A DNA stretch of 64,000 nt from Persicaria tinctoria (GCA_037127255.1 JBANSL010000020.1:57671598-57735597), one strand, 5' to 3'. Counted from the stretch's first letter, positions 49,901 through 62,480 are shown. Notes: generated by a model from the letters alone, not told the origin. Translations and numbers: made by a program.

Positions 49901-51541
49901 CACTCTTGCATGCTGCTTTTGAGAAGAATATCTAGGAGCTTCTCGAAGTTTAGCAAGAACCTTAAGAGACTCTTTCAGATCTGTTGGCAAGTCATTCTTC
50001 CCATTCTTTGTGGATCCTAATGACCCATCCATAGATTTTGACAGCTGCAAAGGACGGGGAGAATCTCTGGGCATTGACAGTTGACCCACTCCATCATCTT
50101 TCATGTTGGGTTGAACAGAAAATCCCCTAGATTCCCTATGCATCGAGTCCTTGACCACATCACGAAGATCAAGGGAGTGTCTTCCTATGTTCGGGCTAGG
50201 ACTTGGTTGGGTTATGACTGGATCACTAGAGGGATTATCAGGGAATATGATACGGTCCAAAGATGATGGATCTGGATGGCCTAGCCTACCACAATCAAGG
50301 GAGGAAAATGATGATGAACGAGAAGATGAGGAGAAAGATGGTCTGGATGATTCAGCAGACAATCTTTTGTCATTTGGATATCTGTTAGTAACCCTTTCCT
50401 GCAATTAAAATTTTGAGATGATCAGAATGAAACTCCAGTTGATTTTTTAAGAGGTTCAGAATGAACATAACAAAAAAATCAATTATTCCGCAGTTTTTTT
50501 TCCCCAAAACATAACACACAGTAACAGATGCTTATTGTTTAAGCATATCATATTATACCTCTGTAGTTTGTAATTTTTCTTCGACATAATATTACAAATT
50601 ATTGCAACTTTCAAATAGGGTACTCATAGATAAAAGATAGGATTACTAATTTCCTTCAAAGTCCAAGTGAACTTCAAGATGCAGGTGAAGAGAATTTTAG
50701 ACTGTTGTTTCAAATAGGCTAGAAGAGAAGTCCAAGCTTTTCCTGCTTCAGGCACAGTGAATTTAACCCAAAACATAAGAAAACAGAACTCATATCCAAT
50801 CTGTTATATAGCATTGCTAAAAGCAAAATATTCAAAATAAATTACCATTGTCTCTCGGCTGTATGCATTTCCAGAGTCGACATCAAGGCCGTTATTACTG
50901 AACTGGGAATTTCCTGTGGACAAAGCACTGGATGTTCTTAGATAGGAAAAATACAAAGTGAGAGAAGGATGGCATTTATCTTATGAACAGCATGACTATT
51001 TCAATAAGCAACTACATTGTCATAATCATTAACTATGCCCGGAAAGTGCAGTTTCCTTATCAAGATAAGCACATCTGAGGCTGCCCGGCCTTGATCTTTT
51101 GCAGCTAAAAGATCCCAATTAAGATCACTACAGCAAATGAAATGTTAAACTAGCAAATCTACAGCTACTGTTCTGACGCTGATTGACGGCAGATTACCAA
51201 CATTACATAGATATACATCACATTGGATACATTTCATAGACATCCATGACTCAATGATGACCCTAAAATCCAGTAACCAGTGCACAAGTTGACACATTCT
51301 TCTGTATTCTGAATTACAGCAATATGCCAATATCAAGTTACAAACAAACAACGTCGAAAACTTTATCACTCAAAAGAACAAGCAGGCTACCTGGCGGAAG
51401 AAGCCTTTTGTGGTTCTGTCCATTGAGGCGTCTCCCAATCTGCTGGCGATCAAAGATTTGAAGGATTCCAGTCATACATCCAATTTGCTTCTGCAAATCT
51501 GGATTATCATCTGCCAACGTATGCAACAACTTTGCAGCCAT
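46960..51541 (-). CDS. LNG1: LONGIFOLIA/TRM-type protein (TON1-recruiting motif family)
   Basis: Relatives (LNG1/TRM2, LNG2/TRM1) associate with microtubules and TON1 and promote longitudinal organ growth. Five coding exons join in frame: 51391-51541, 50846-50913, 48311-50398, 48076-48226 and 46960-47810 (3309 nt, 1102 aa). Conserved pieces in order: the N-terminal MAAKLLHTLADDNPDLQKQI; a Ser-rich part (RLSAESSRPSFSSSSRSSS); DVVKDSMHRE (about 153); DLKESLKVLAKLREAPRYSS (213-232); VVAKLMGLE (336-344, DUF3741-like); YSEIEKRLKDLEFKQSGKDL (from about 451); SPIVIMKPAK (542-551); PSPISVLDDSAY (792-803); and a C-terminal DUF4378-type domain from about 915 ending in a basic RRRRQLFSK tail. Most of the protein is disordered and Ser/Arg-rich. 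The first ATG lies in the conserved N-terminal motif, supporting the start. Confidence 0.92.
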
Positions 51542-52620
51542 TTTCTCTCACAAATTCTCACTGTGTATATTTTTAAGGCCACTTGAGGATTAGCTCCAAG
51601 TCAAGAAACGCGCAATTCTTCCTCTAGTATGTGTAAAATGGATAGTTTCTCTCCTTATCAGGCACGGAAGGTAAATCACCTGCACAATCAACAAATGACT
51701 TTACACACCACAAATGACAAAAAAAAGATTACGAAAAACTGCTGTTCAAAATTAATACGTGGTAATGATAGTAATCACAACAAATAATAAATAGCAGCAA
51801 ATGGCTTGGATTTAAATGCTAAAAAATATGTTGAAACTGGCCACAGATCCAAGCCCGTTTTGATTATCAATGAGCATACGGGGTAAAATTATCGAATCTG
51901 ACCACAGGTCAACCAAAATTTGACGAGATATCACACAAATAAGCAGCTTATTGAAACGTTAAACCGATCAATCGGGGGAATAAAAAAGGAAAAAAGTGAA
52001 TCTGAAGCCCGGTCAAACAAATAAGAAATCGAAAGATTAGGGGAAAAACAACACCAGATTGACAAAAATCAAGGCGAAACTGAAACAAAATTGAGCATAA
52101 ACTCCCTCAAAAGGTTCAGTCCAAGTATCCAACAGAGAACAACTCACGGTAAGATGAACGCGGATTCTTCGGACGGAAATTGGCGAGACGAGTGTAGGTT
52201 CGGCACTGCAAGAACCAAATCGCAAATTCCCTCACTCAAGAGGAACACCGTTGTTGCGCTTGTGGTGTAGGAGGCTAGGTTGCCAGCTCAACTGCAGGTA
52301 CATCCACCGACCTTGTTCCTCTCAACCTCTGCCGCCAGTTACCTCCTCCTCATTGCGTCCCGGAAAAATCTAGCCGCTCCTCCTCCTCCGGCGGTAAGAA
52401 TCCCACCACCGACACGGAAAATGGAGTAACGATCTCGTTACGCCGAGCAGCTACCTTCCTTGCTTCTCTGTTGATCTTCGACGCAGATTCGGTTTTCTGT
52501 AATGATGCCTTCTCCTCTTCTTCTTCGCTGGAGTTGCGGTTGCAGAGAGAGAGGAGAGAGAAACTAGTGGGGAGACGGTGACTCGGTGAGAGTCGGAGAA
52601 AAGGGAGAGAGAGGTTCAGA
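51542..52620 (-). promoter_or_regulatory. 5' leader and promoter region of the TRM gene
   Basis: On the minus strand, GA/CT-rich sequence (about 52540-52615) and splice-like sites (acceptor tgtgcag near 51682) suggest a long, intron-containing 5' untranslated region. Its upstream exon probably lies at about 52200-52600. No coding frame with a domain was found. Confidence 0.4.
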
Positions 52621-53763
52621 AACTACAGACAATTAAGAAACCCGTACGACTTTTTTAGAAAAATAAAAACAAAATAAAAGTGAAATACGGAGTATAACGG
52701 AACAGTGATAAACGGAGTAGTACATGATTAATACGGAGTACCCCGTATAAAAGTATGCAGGTAAAATTGACAATCCTTTATCCTTTATTTTATACTTATA
52801 ATTATTTACCCCATTATTCTATACATATTTTTTTAATAATAAATTATAAATATATAAATAAATTTTAATATAAAATATTTGTATGTAAAATATTATACTT
52901 TAAATTATGTATTATTATAATTTCATGAAATATAAACTTCTCATGCAGATATAAAAAAGTCAAGGTTATCATTTATTGATCAATAGATGTATCTTTATGA
53001 ATTAAGCCAATAAAACTTCACAATAAATAGACATTGAATTCCGCAAAAATAATGTGGTACAAATAACATTTTGAAAACTGAATAACAATAAAAAAATATA
53101 TTGTTGGTCAAAATACAAATAAAAATAAAAATATATTCACTCATATAAGATATATATTTTTAATGTTAAAAAAAATAATTGAAAATTTGACTAGTCAAAC
53201 TCTTTACGCAATCTACTTGATTGGCTCGAACTACTAATTAAATTAAATTTATAATAGTTTTACTAGTAAATTATTTTAGCACATGATCATAATAATTTGG
53301 AAGCTAACCCCAAAACATTACTTCATATTTACTATTCATGTATGATTTCTAAGAAAAATAAAAACTAATTGTATTTTAACATTTGTTTTTATTAATTTGT
53401 ATTTTATAATTTTTATTAACTCCTTGAAAAGTGTATGTCACTTAAATAAATAAAAAGAGTATTTCAGAAAGATTAAGGGCGTATTTAGATACTCAAGACT
53501 TAAAAAAAAAATCTTATAAATGATATTATTAATGATTTTTTATGAGAGTAAAATATATTACTGATTATTTGATAAACGTGAAATAATTATACATTACTCC
53601 GGTTTTTTTTATAAGTCTATTACTCATTCTGTTCTTTTTTATAAGTCTTTTACTATTCATATGAGTTTCTTAAAATGATAAAAAAAAAATATATAAAAAA
53701 TTATTTTTTATAATTTTATACTGTATTTATTATTACTTATATATTATCATAATGAAAATATCA
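52621..53763. other. AT-rich intergenic sequence
   Basis: Contains tacggagta words (52685-52745) that are typical MITE terminus debris, and long A/T tracts. No gene or defined element. Confidence 0.4.
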
Positions 53764-53947
53764 ATGACCTCTTGCCCTAGTGGTAAGGGAGAGGTGGCCC
53801 TTACAAGAGGTCAAGGGTTTAAATCTCACTTCTGGTGGTTTGCCGTCTGGCTTAACCGGTTCGCGTCCTTTGCAGGCTAGGGCCCGGACCCATAGGGGAT
53901 TAGTCGATAACCTCGGAAACCCCCACAACGTCTAAAAAAAAAAAAAT
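53764..53947 (+). mobile_element. tRNA-derived SINE with A-tail, plus strand
   Basis: Starts tgacctcttgccctagtggt (A-box-like TAGTGGTAAGGG) and has a degenerate B box (GGTCAAGGGTTTAAATCTC). The body ends cccccacaacgtct and a 13-base A-tail (53935-53947). The size, about 170 bp plus tail, is normal for plant SINEs. The words tattatcataatgaaa recur on both sides of it (about 53747 and 53950), suggesting a target duplication of about 14-16 bp. Confidence 0.82.
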
Positions 53948-54482
53948 ATTATCATAATGAAACGTACATTCATAATAATAAAGAAAATAATCGAGAGAGA
54001 TTCCTAAGAGGGAGATGGGGGATACGTGGTCCTGGTCAGTTCACAATCACATAACATGCAGGTGGGGCCTGGTTGCTTTGTCCATGTGAAGCTGGCACTG
54101 GCAATCACATTTAGAAAGAGAGTCCTCAATAAATGGTAGTATGTATGTGACCATTAACCGTTGAAACTTGGAAGCTGTTCATCCTACTAAACTCATTCAT
54201 TCCAACTGCCCTCCGTCTTATGGCATCTACTGTATTTTATTAATGACGTACTCTTTCTCTACTGCCATTGGAAAAGTGCTTTTTTTTTTAAAAAAAAAAA
54301 GGGTTTTAATTTCACTTTTAATTGTATATATAAGTATAGGTTGTTAGATACACTCGTAAATTCTGATTAAGTAAATGCACGTTTTAAGGACGTGGTGCCA
54401 CGTCCGAATCAACGTACTGATATATATTGAAAATCGAAGTCAAGTCAGGGTTTAGGGCACTACATTCATATAGACGTGCACT

Positions 54483-55495
54483 CAGTGGCGGCCGCAGCAC
54501 TCTCCGAAAGGTGGGGCAGACTTTCAGACATGTAAATTTATAGTACTTAATACGAAAATAATAACATTGTCAATCCATCCACAAAATAGCATTTAATGAT
54601 ACAAATCTACAAATAAATTCAATGTTCAACATGAACCATTTAAAGTGAATACGTAGAGTAGGAAAACTCCAAGCCTTACAAATTCATAAATTTCATTCTC
54701 AAAATCCCATCCATTTTAAATAACTACAACACGAAATTAATTCCCAAAATCACAAACCCTAATGTTTATGTTTATAATTAAAACACGAAATTAATTCTCA
54801 AAATCCCATCCAAAGTGTTTATGTTTATAATGCACTTATAAACATAAACAATTTGGAAATGTTTGTTTTGCTAAATTTTTATGTATTTCAAATAATGTGA
54901 ATTTAAACTAAAATATTGCGTATATTGGATAAATCAAATACTCAATATTGTGTTAAGTTTATAATTACCTTATAACCTTAATATAATTAATTTACGCAAT
55001 TTATAAGGTATTTTATTTTAAAATTACGTTGTTTTAAATATCTTATAATCTTTTTTAACCAAACACTTTACAAGTGTTTATACTTATAAGCATAATACAT
55101 TGGGAATCCAAACACACCCTAATTTCACCAATTGATTTCAAAATCAAAACCCTAAACGAAAAGCAAATAAAAGAGGGAATGTAGGCGGTAGGTACGTTGT
55201 TAAAAAAAAAAAAAGGAGGAGCAATTTAAGGTTGTCGCTGAAAAAAAGAAACAATTTTAAAAAAAAAATGGGAAATTAGGAATCGAACCCTGGTCAATAA
55301 CTCCAATTTATTTCCTTCCGTTTCCACTTGCCAATTGAGCCAAGCTATTTATTGATACAAAATCCATCCTAAATTTACTTATTATGATAATAACAGATAT
55401 ATAAATAACCTATATTTTTTTCTCTAAACTCCGGGACGGGTGGGTCGAAAGGTGGGACGGCCGCGTACGCGCGCCCCACCCTGGGGCCGCCCCTG
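54483..55495. mobile_element. hAT-like element containing a SINE fragment
   Basis: Starts CAGTGGCGGCCGCAG and ends GGGGCCGCCCCTG; flanks are cgtgcact (54475-54482) and cgtgcacc (55496-55503), 7 of 8 matching. The 1013-bp interior is AT-rich with two related stretches around aaatcccatcca (54700 and 54800). It contains a SINE head on the minus strand (55271-55349). No transposase. Confidence 0.8.
55271..55349 (-). mobile_element. SINE-like or tRNA-like fragment within the hAT element
   Basis: On the minus strand, TTGGCTCAATTGGC (A-box-like) and GGGTTCGATTCC (B box) are tRNA-like spaced. A-rich sequence lies at its left (55200-55270), compatible with an A-tail. Confidence 0.6.
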
Positions 55496-55503
55496 CGTGC
55501 ACC

Positions 55504-56066
55504 ACATTCATATGGATCATGGATGTGCATCGCAAAACCCTGATTTACAGTTTATTTAGTTTCTTCCCATACAAATATATATGTTCAAATTTTAATTTTA
55601 ATTTTGAAGAAATAAGGGTCCTCTCGGGCATGGATGTGGGCGGGTATGCAGCTGTTTGTATTGGCATTGCATGTGAAGCTTGTCACAACGAAAAGGGTGG
55701 GAGTGGCTCTATCTATTCTTAATTTATAGCTCCATCCATCTCAACGCCGGTAATAAGTATGAAATTATATATTTTCTTAAATACTAAAAAGTTTCTAAAT
55801 GCTGGTGTAGCGGAAAAATTTGTGAGCATGCCTTTTGAGAATTGATGCTCAAGGTAGACAACCCGAGAATTTTCGTTGTTCTAAAAGAGTTGCACGCTTA
55901 ACCCTTATCCAAACATGGAGCTAGAGTGGCGGATTCGATTTCAAGAATGGTTTGCAAGAGGTCTTCATAGAGTTCAGGCCACTTGGTAATTTAATTAGTA
56001 TATTTTCTTTTTTGGGCATTAGTGATGATAAGGATGGTGTTGCGAATGTGCAACTGAGAGAGCCAA
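55504..56066. other. Spacer between hAT and MULE elements
   Basis: A short plus frame (55519-55722) has no recognisable domain. Nothing else supported. Confidence 0.35.
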
Positions 56067-56888
56067 ATGAAATTTAAATTTTTTTTCAAAACATACACTT
56101 TTTCTGTACAAATTTGTAAAATGTCTACGTTTTTGGACAAATTAGCAAAATGTCTCATATATATACTAATTCTCAATTTATTTATTTTTTCTGAGAGTTG
56201 CCCCCAATCCAATCTCTCTCTCCGCCAGATCTCGGAGCATCGCCGGATCTCCTCCAGATCTCGGATCTTCTCGTCTCCTCGGAGCGAGGGAGGCCGAGCG
56301 AGGGAGCGATCGCCGGAGATCTCCTCTGAGATCGCAAGCGAGGGCTGGATATGAGAATCCGGAGGAGGAGCCGCCATGGACGAAGGAGGAGCGAACTCGG
56401 AGGTCGAGCGAGCGGCTGGAGGCGGTGGCAGAGGCGGAGAGTGAGCGAGCGAGCGAGTCGAGTGGCCGGAGTGAGGCCGGAGCAGAGGCCAAAGCGAGCG
56501 AGCGCGGATCTAGTGCTCATATCCGGATCTGGTCGACATCTATGGAGGCGGAGAGCGAGCGAGAGAGCGAGATCCGGAGCGAGGTCGAGTGGTCGGAGCG
56601 AGGGATCGACGGAGTCCTCCTGTTCAATCTTTGTACAGAGTTTGAAGAAGCAATTTGTTGTAAATTACAAAAAAGTGCCCAATAAATATGAGAATTAAAA
56701 CAAAACTATCTATATTTTATTATGTGATCCATATCTACTCTTTTTTTTTATTTTTACATTTGAACATAAAATTATATTTGCACAACAAATTGTTATATGT
56801 GTACAACGTAAAATTATTTTTGCACAACAAAAAGTTCTGAAACGAAAAAAAAGCACAAAAAAAATATATTATATTTTGCACAACAAAT

Positions 56889-57370
56889 TGTAAGAGTTGC
56901 ACGACTCTGTTGTAAGAGTTGCACGACTCTGTTGTAAGAGTTGCACGACTCTGTTTTAAGAGTTGCACGACTCTGTTGTAAGAGTTGCACGACTCTGTTT
57001 TAAGAGTTGCACGACTCTGTTGTAAGAGTTGCACGACTCTTGTTGTAAGAGTTGCACGACTCTCTTGTAAGAGTTGCACGACTCTTGTTTTAAGAGTTGC
57101 ACGACTCTCTTGTAAGAGTTGCACGACTATGTTTTAAGAGTTGCACGACTCTGTTGTAAGAGTTGCACGACTCTGTTGTAAGAGTTGCACGACTCTTGTT
57201 TTAAGAGTTGCACGACTCTCTTGTAAGAGTTGCACGACTATGTTTTAAGAGTTGCATGACTCTGTTGTAAGAGTTGCACGACTATGTTTTAAGAGTTGTA
57301 CGACTCTTGTTTTAAGAGTTGCACGACTCTATTGTAAGAGTTGCACGACTCTGTTTTAAGAGTTGCATGA
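56889..57370. repeat. Minisatellite, about 22 copies of a 22-bp unit
   Basis: The unit TGTAAGAGTTGCACGACTCT plus two bases is repeated about 22 times, with gt/tt variants at one position and occasional one-base insertions. Each unit contains a short palindrome, AGAGT...ACTCT. The open minus frame across it is a by-product of the repeat. Confidence 0.95.
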
Positions 57371-57584
57371 CAATCGAGACTTGTGAAATTATTCTCAACA
57401 TGATCTTATTTTATCTCAATATTCATACTTTCTCAATAAACTGTAAGCGATCCATAATCTATATTTTTTTATTTCTTTAACATTTTGTCGTGCAAATATA
57501 AGAGTATGTTATGCAAATATATCCGTAAGTTGTGCAAATATGACCCGAGTTTAGTATAGTTTTTATTTATTTATTTTATTTTAC

Positions 57585-57675
57585 ATTTTGTCGTGCAAAT
57601 ATAACCGTATGTTGTGCTTGTGCAAATATAACCGTATGTTGTGCTTGTGCAAATATAACCATATGTTGTGCAAGT
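57585..57675. repeat. Short tandem repeat with tgcaaatataaccgtatgttg units
   Basis: Three to four imperfect copies of a unit of about 20-28 bp (gtgcaaatataaccgtatgt). Lies in the core of the fold-back element. Confidence 0.85.
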
Positions 57676-58589
57676 ATAACATTTTTTTGTGCAAAAATAA
57701 AAATAAAAATATAGATTATGGATCACATAATAAAATATAGATAGTTTTTTTTTAATTTCCATAATTATGGGGTAAGTGTTGTAATTTAATCAAAAGTCCT
57801 TCTTCAACCTTCGTCTGTCCAGATCCAACGCTGGCACGCCGCCGGCTCCGCCTCTAGCTCGCTCGACCTCGCTCGGATCCACGACGCTCACTCGACATCG
57901 CTCCGGCCACTCGATTTCGCTCCTCCGCTCGCTCGACATCGCTCCGACACTCTCGCTCTTCGGCGCTCTCAATCTCCGTCTCGAATTCGACTAATTGGAA
58001 CTGTAATTCGACTAATTGGAACTCGAATTCACCAGATCTCCCCACACTGAATTGATTTGCCGAATCAATTAGCCGAATTGCAGATATGCGTCGCCGAATC
58101 AATTGGACATAGAATTCGAATTCAGATCTGGCCGGGGGAGGGTGCGAGGCGGAGCGAGCGAGAGCGGCGGCGAACAGGAGGAGAGGAGGAGCGCGCGGCG
58201 GCGGCGAACGGGAGGAGAGGAGGAAGATGAACGGCGGCGGCGATGTCGAAGGCTTCGCCTCCAGATTCGGCGAGAGGGAGAGCGAGAGTGCGAGGACGAG
58301 AGAGAGCGGCCGGAGAGATCGACGGGATTTGATTTAATTAGTATATATAACGGCCAATTCACTAATTTGTCCCAAAATGTGGACATTTCGCAAATTAGGC
58401 CCTATTTCGTGGCTATTTTGCAAATTATCCCATGAAATTTGGGGACGATGGTTGGCGACAGTGATATTCTGCTCAAAGGTTTTGATATCATGTGAGATTT
58501 AGATAATTGCTTTTGTATGTTATTGAATACAGAGTATATATTTAAGATTGATCCATTGTAAAAGAATAGGTCTAAGTAGTTTAATTAAT

Positions 58590-59620
58590 GAAAAATGACT
58601 AAAAATAATACAAACTATCACTCGTGAACAAAAAATAATACGAACTTTAAAAATGACCCATTCGTATACGAACTTTGGGATAATAAACCAATTTTGATAA
58701 AGTTACTTTTTCGGCAAAAATTCCGATAACCTTGCTGACATGGCACTCGGAAACCTCTTTTGGGGTCAAAATGTAATTAATAATAAATTTAAGTTTAAAT
58801 GTGTAAAATATAAAAAAAATGCAATATTCCCATCTTCTTCTTCACTGTTGCCCAGTAATGTGAGAAGAATGAGATTTGATTGTTGAGGATGCGCGGTTCG
58901 TAGCATTTGCAAGATCTGATTCAATGTCTAGATTCATTCATCGTCATCCTTTGTCTTGTACCTCACTTCTCTTTAGTTCGATTTGGGGCAAACATCCACC
59001 CAAAAAACCCTAAATTGTACGGAATATGTTTCAATTTTGTTATTTGTGAAATTGAACCCTTGAACTTGTAATTTAGCATGTTAAATAACCGTTGAGATTT
59101 GAGATGGACATTTTTGTGAATTTTGCGGGCTTGTGTGTGATATTTCGGTGTTTGTTGGTTGGATTGATGGAGATGCAGACAACGATGGAGATCGAAGTTG
59201 TGAGATGCAAATATCGCCATGACCATTGTTGGTATTTGGTAATATAGCCTAAATAGGCTGACGAAGAGTGGCGGTGGATGGTCGGCGGTGGGTGGTGAGC
59301 AATGAGGGTTGAGTGTGCGCTGCTTCAGGCTTCAATCATCCATGGGAGGAAGACAAAGTCCTCTTACTGGGAACTGGGAAGTGAGGACCAATTTTCTTTT
59401 ATTTACATTTCTTATTCTAAATTTTTGTTAATTACATTTTGATCCCAAGTCAAATTTTCGACTTCCACATCATCTAGTTTGCCGGAATTTTGGCCAAAAT
59501 ATTGATCTATATCAAAATTGGTTTATTATCCCAAAGTTTGTATACGAATGGGTCATTTTTAAAGTTTGTATTATTTTTGTTTCACTGGTGATAGTTTGTA
59601 TTAATTTTGGTTATTTTTCC
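58590..59620. mobile_element. Mutator-like element with long inverted repeats
   Basis: Flanked by an exact 10-bp duplication tttaattaat (58580-58589 and 59621-59630). The terminal repeats (gaaaaatgactaaaaataat at the left, inverse of ggaaaaataaccaaaattaa at the right) stay similar for more than 150 bp. The inner part (about 58850-59390) is less AT-rich and may be captured DNA, but I recognise no gene in it. No transposase. Confidence 0.88.
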
Positions 59621-59652
59621 TTTAATTAATATATCTATCTATTTTCACAGAC

Positions 59653-60142
59653 ATAGTGGCAGAGCTGGGGTGTTCAGGAGTGCTAGAGCATCCACGGGCC
59701 ATAAAAAAAATGCATATATTTACTATTTAGTATTTTGAGGTAATATAACATTGTTAATGATATTTTAAGCAGAAGTGTTATCTAGTCCAAGTGGTAAAGA
59801 AAGGAAGGGAAATCAAAATATTTTTGAGTTCAAATATCAACTCCTCATTTCTTTATATATTTTTTGTTTCTCTCAACTATTTCAATAAGAAATGTCGTAT
59901 ATATATTTAATTTATATATAGATTTAAATTCTTTCAATAATATTTTGAAAATAAATTTTCTTGATTTCTTTCTATATTTTATGTTTCTGTCAACTATTTA
60001 AAAAAATCGTATTTTAATCACAAATTTCGTATTTTTTTTAATATATATATATATATTTAAAAATCTTCTTAATAAGTAGACACCAAAAATATATTTTTTG
60101 AATTTTTTTAACACCCCTGATTAAAATCCTAGCTCCACCACT
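59653..60142. mobile_element. Candidate non-autonomous hAT element
   Basis: Left end atAGTGGCAGAGCTGGG, right end inverse of AGTGGTGGAGCTAGG; flanks tcacagac (59645-59652) and tcatagac (60143-60150) match at 7 of 8 positions. AT-rich, non-coding interior of 490 bp. Confidence 0.6.
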
Positions 60143-60572
60143 TCATAGACGTAAAATGAGTTTTTCTCCAAATGTCAAATGATCCAAAATGAATTAGGCT
60201 GTTTTTTCCCCTTATTTGTGGCAATCTCATTATGATACTATGCACGGATCAATACTTGATATGGAGCCAAAAGTATAATAAGTAATAGTAAATGATTGTT
60301 TAATTAACAAATTAAAAATTATTGTTTCTTTTGAAGCAAAAAATAAATAAATTATTGTTTCTCTAAATTATACGTACAGTGACATTTAAATCCAATAAAA
60401 ATATAAAAAAAATCTTTTTAAATTAAATGTGAGGTTTTAAACTTTTAACGTATATGGAGTATATATATCTCGAAGGCATAAGCAAAAACTTTTCATAGTT
60501 AATTATGATTTTTTAAACCAGAAAGACTGAAATGAAAAGAAAACTAAAAGAATTATAATTTATTAATTTATA

Positions 60573-60904
60573 CTCCCTCCGTTTGATAAAACATGTCACT
60601 TTACTATTTATTCACGTTTTTTAGGAGATAAAAACTATATAAAATATCGATTTTTTAAAATATTTTTTTTAACAATTTCTTAGCTATTATTAATAAGTAC
60701 AACCTTATTTAAAAAATTTATAAAAAAAATAAATACGAGTAATTTTTTTTAACAATTTCTTAGCTACAACTAACAACTATAATTTTTTTTATTAATAATA
60801 GCTTTTAGCTCATACGAATAAATATTAAATTATTATTAAAATAAAAATTTTATATAGTTTTTAGCTTATAAAAAATTAATATGTCAAAAAAGGAACGGAT
60901 GGAG
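60573..60904. mobile_element. Stowaway-type MITE
   Basis: Begins CTCCCTCCGTTTGATAAAAC after TA and ends GGAACGGATGGAG before TA. The hairpin arms are AT-rich; part of the interior (ttaacaatttcttagcta) is duplicated, making this copy longer (332 bp) than the others. Confidence 0.85.
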
Positions 60905-61327
60905 TATCATATCATTCAACTATGATTGGCTATTTCAATTCATTACTCATTAAAAATACTACATTAAACTTACACAAATACGAGTATTTTTTTTAAGCCT
61001 ATATCTATATTTTTATAAAAATCAATATTTTAGGGTGTTGATAGATACACCACAAATCACAAGGTAAAAAATGCACGTCCTTAAGCCTTGTGAATAATTA
61101 AAATTTTTAAAAAAAAATTAACCCCTTTTAATCTTAAGGACGTGCATGATTTGGGGTGTATATAGCCGAACCGATATTTTATATGCATCGTGGACTACCC
61201 AATTGGAATTGTCAAATCGGAAGAGGTGCTAATTTGCGTTTTTTACGGAGCCCCAATTTGTAGCCTTTCTTGGATCTTTCCTTAATTGCTTGTTCTTCCT
61301 ATTCTAAAATTGATTAACTAGCTAATA

Positions 61328-61562
61328 CTCCCTCCGTTCCATAATACATGTCCCTTTCCTTTTATGCACGTTTTTTAATGAGTGGAAAACTCTATCAAAT
61401 ATTATTTTTTAATTAAATTTTTTTATATAATACAATACTTACTAGTAATAAGTATCAAATTATATAAAAAAATTAATTAAAAAAATAATATTTTATAGTG
61501 TTTTTCGCTCATTAAAAAACGTGCCGAAAATAAAAAGGACATGTATTATGGAACGGAGGGAG
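61328..61562. mobile_element. Stowaway-type MITE
   Basis: Begins CTCCCTCCGTTCCATAATAC and ends with its exact inverse GTATTATGGAACGGAGGGAG, flanked by TA. It is 235 bp long with nearly complete hairpin pairing, suggesting a young copy. Confidence 0.92.
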
Positions 61563-62276
61563 TAATTAATAACAGTGAATTACTCGGTAATTACTACGTA
61601 CAATAATACTAGCCATTTGCGCGCCAGCCTAGCTAGCTACTCAGTAGGGAGGAGGATTTACAACTTACAATACACATTAAGCATAATATATAGGGCGAAG
61701 AAAGTGGATAATTTAATTATATATACACTTTCGAAATGCTAACAAGTAATTAACAAAAAAGAAAAGAAAATCAGCCGCAACACTAGGCATAACCCTATAC
61801 CAAATTCAAGCAAAAATTGAAAATGACGAATTTATTTAATTTAATCAATTGTCACAGTCGGAGTATTAATTTGTCATTAATCAACACGTTAATCCACATT
61901 AATGATTAATGATTGAGATCTCTATTAACGTCATTTGAGTTGAATACGTCATTTTTTGTGTACTCTGGTATTTTATTTTATTTTTAAATTTGAGTCGAAC
62001 TGATTAGAATAACGTACACAAGTCAAATTGATATTCAGATTTCATACCGTATTTAAGTTCTTCACAAGCTCGATCGAGTTTGATTTGAGCTCGAGCACAT
62101 TTTGAGTTCGTTTGAATTCAATTACAAGTAAAATCATAAAGAAAAATAACAAGACGATAAAATTAAGTAAATATGCCCAACCAATTAGTAATGTTTAACA
62201 TATATATAATTAGTGTTGCTTCTTATTTCAATAAAGTGCATTTTTCCGTCATATATACATACAAACATTCAAGGTG
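61563..62276. other. Intergenic sequence
   Basis: AT-rich, including a patch with gctcgatcgagtttgatttgagctcgagc (62047-62090 region), related to the dispersed repeat at 3815. No gene. Confidence 0.35.
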
Positions 62277-62480
62277 TTGAGATAATGAAAGATGTGAAGA
62301 GACTAAAAGAGTCCCACATCGAAAATATAAAAGATCAAGTCATAATATATAAGCTAGTGAGTTACTCTTCCTATTGCCAATTGATTTTAGGATGGAACCC
62401 CGCTCAGCTTATGTGCTAGCTAGACTCTTAGCATAAGGGCACAAACGTGTGCACACACGACCCCCAATCCCGAGTTCCAA
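62277..62480 (+). mobile_element. LTR- or TRIM-like remnant
   Basis: Contains gagtcccacatcgaaaatat, then tataagctagtgagttactc and gatggaaccccgctcag. This arrangement is commonly seen in small plant LTR-type repeats (solo LTRs or TRIMs). No coding region or clear duplication. Confidence 0.4.

Larger units (their letters stand above)
56076..58431. mobile_element. Fold-back Mutator-like element with minisatellite core
   Basis: Exact 9-bp flanking duplication atgaaattt (56067-56075 and 58432-58440). Both ends align as long, imperfect inverted repeats (for example aaatgtctacgtttttggac at the left and its counterpart near 58370). The pairing resumes in GC-rich inner arms full of gagcgagcg words (about 56210-56620 and 57800-58320) and again at an exact stretch, aactatctatattttattat (56704) versus its complement (about 57725-57747). 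The centre is a minisatellite (56889-57370) and a second small repeat (57590-57670). No transposase. The Arg/Ser-rich frames across the GC-rich arms are compositional and show no domain. Confidence 0.82.

Noticed and set aside
55519..55722. 67-codon plus frame ending in a Cys- and Gly-containing peptide
   Set aside because: Short, isolated between two transposons, without homology I recognise.
56735..57124. 129-codon minus frame with a repeated peptide
   Set aside because: The frame is created by the 22-bp repeat; a repeat-encoded protein is not supported.
56889..57370. CRISPR-like array
   Set aside because: The units are contiguous 22-mers without unique spacers, in a plant nuclear context; it is a minisatellite.
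56178..58435. Arg/Ser-rich frames of 80-115 codons on both strands in the GC-rich arms
   Set aside because: They mirror each other in the inverted arms and come from gagcgagcg composition; no domain or codon pattern supports a gene.
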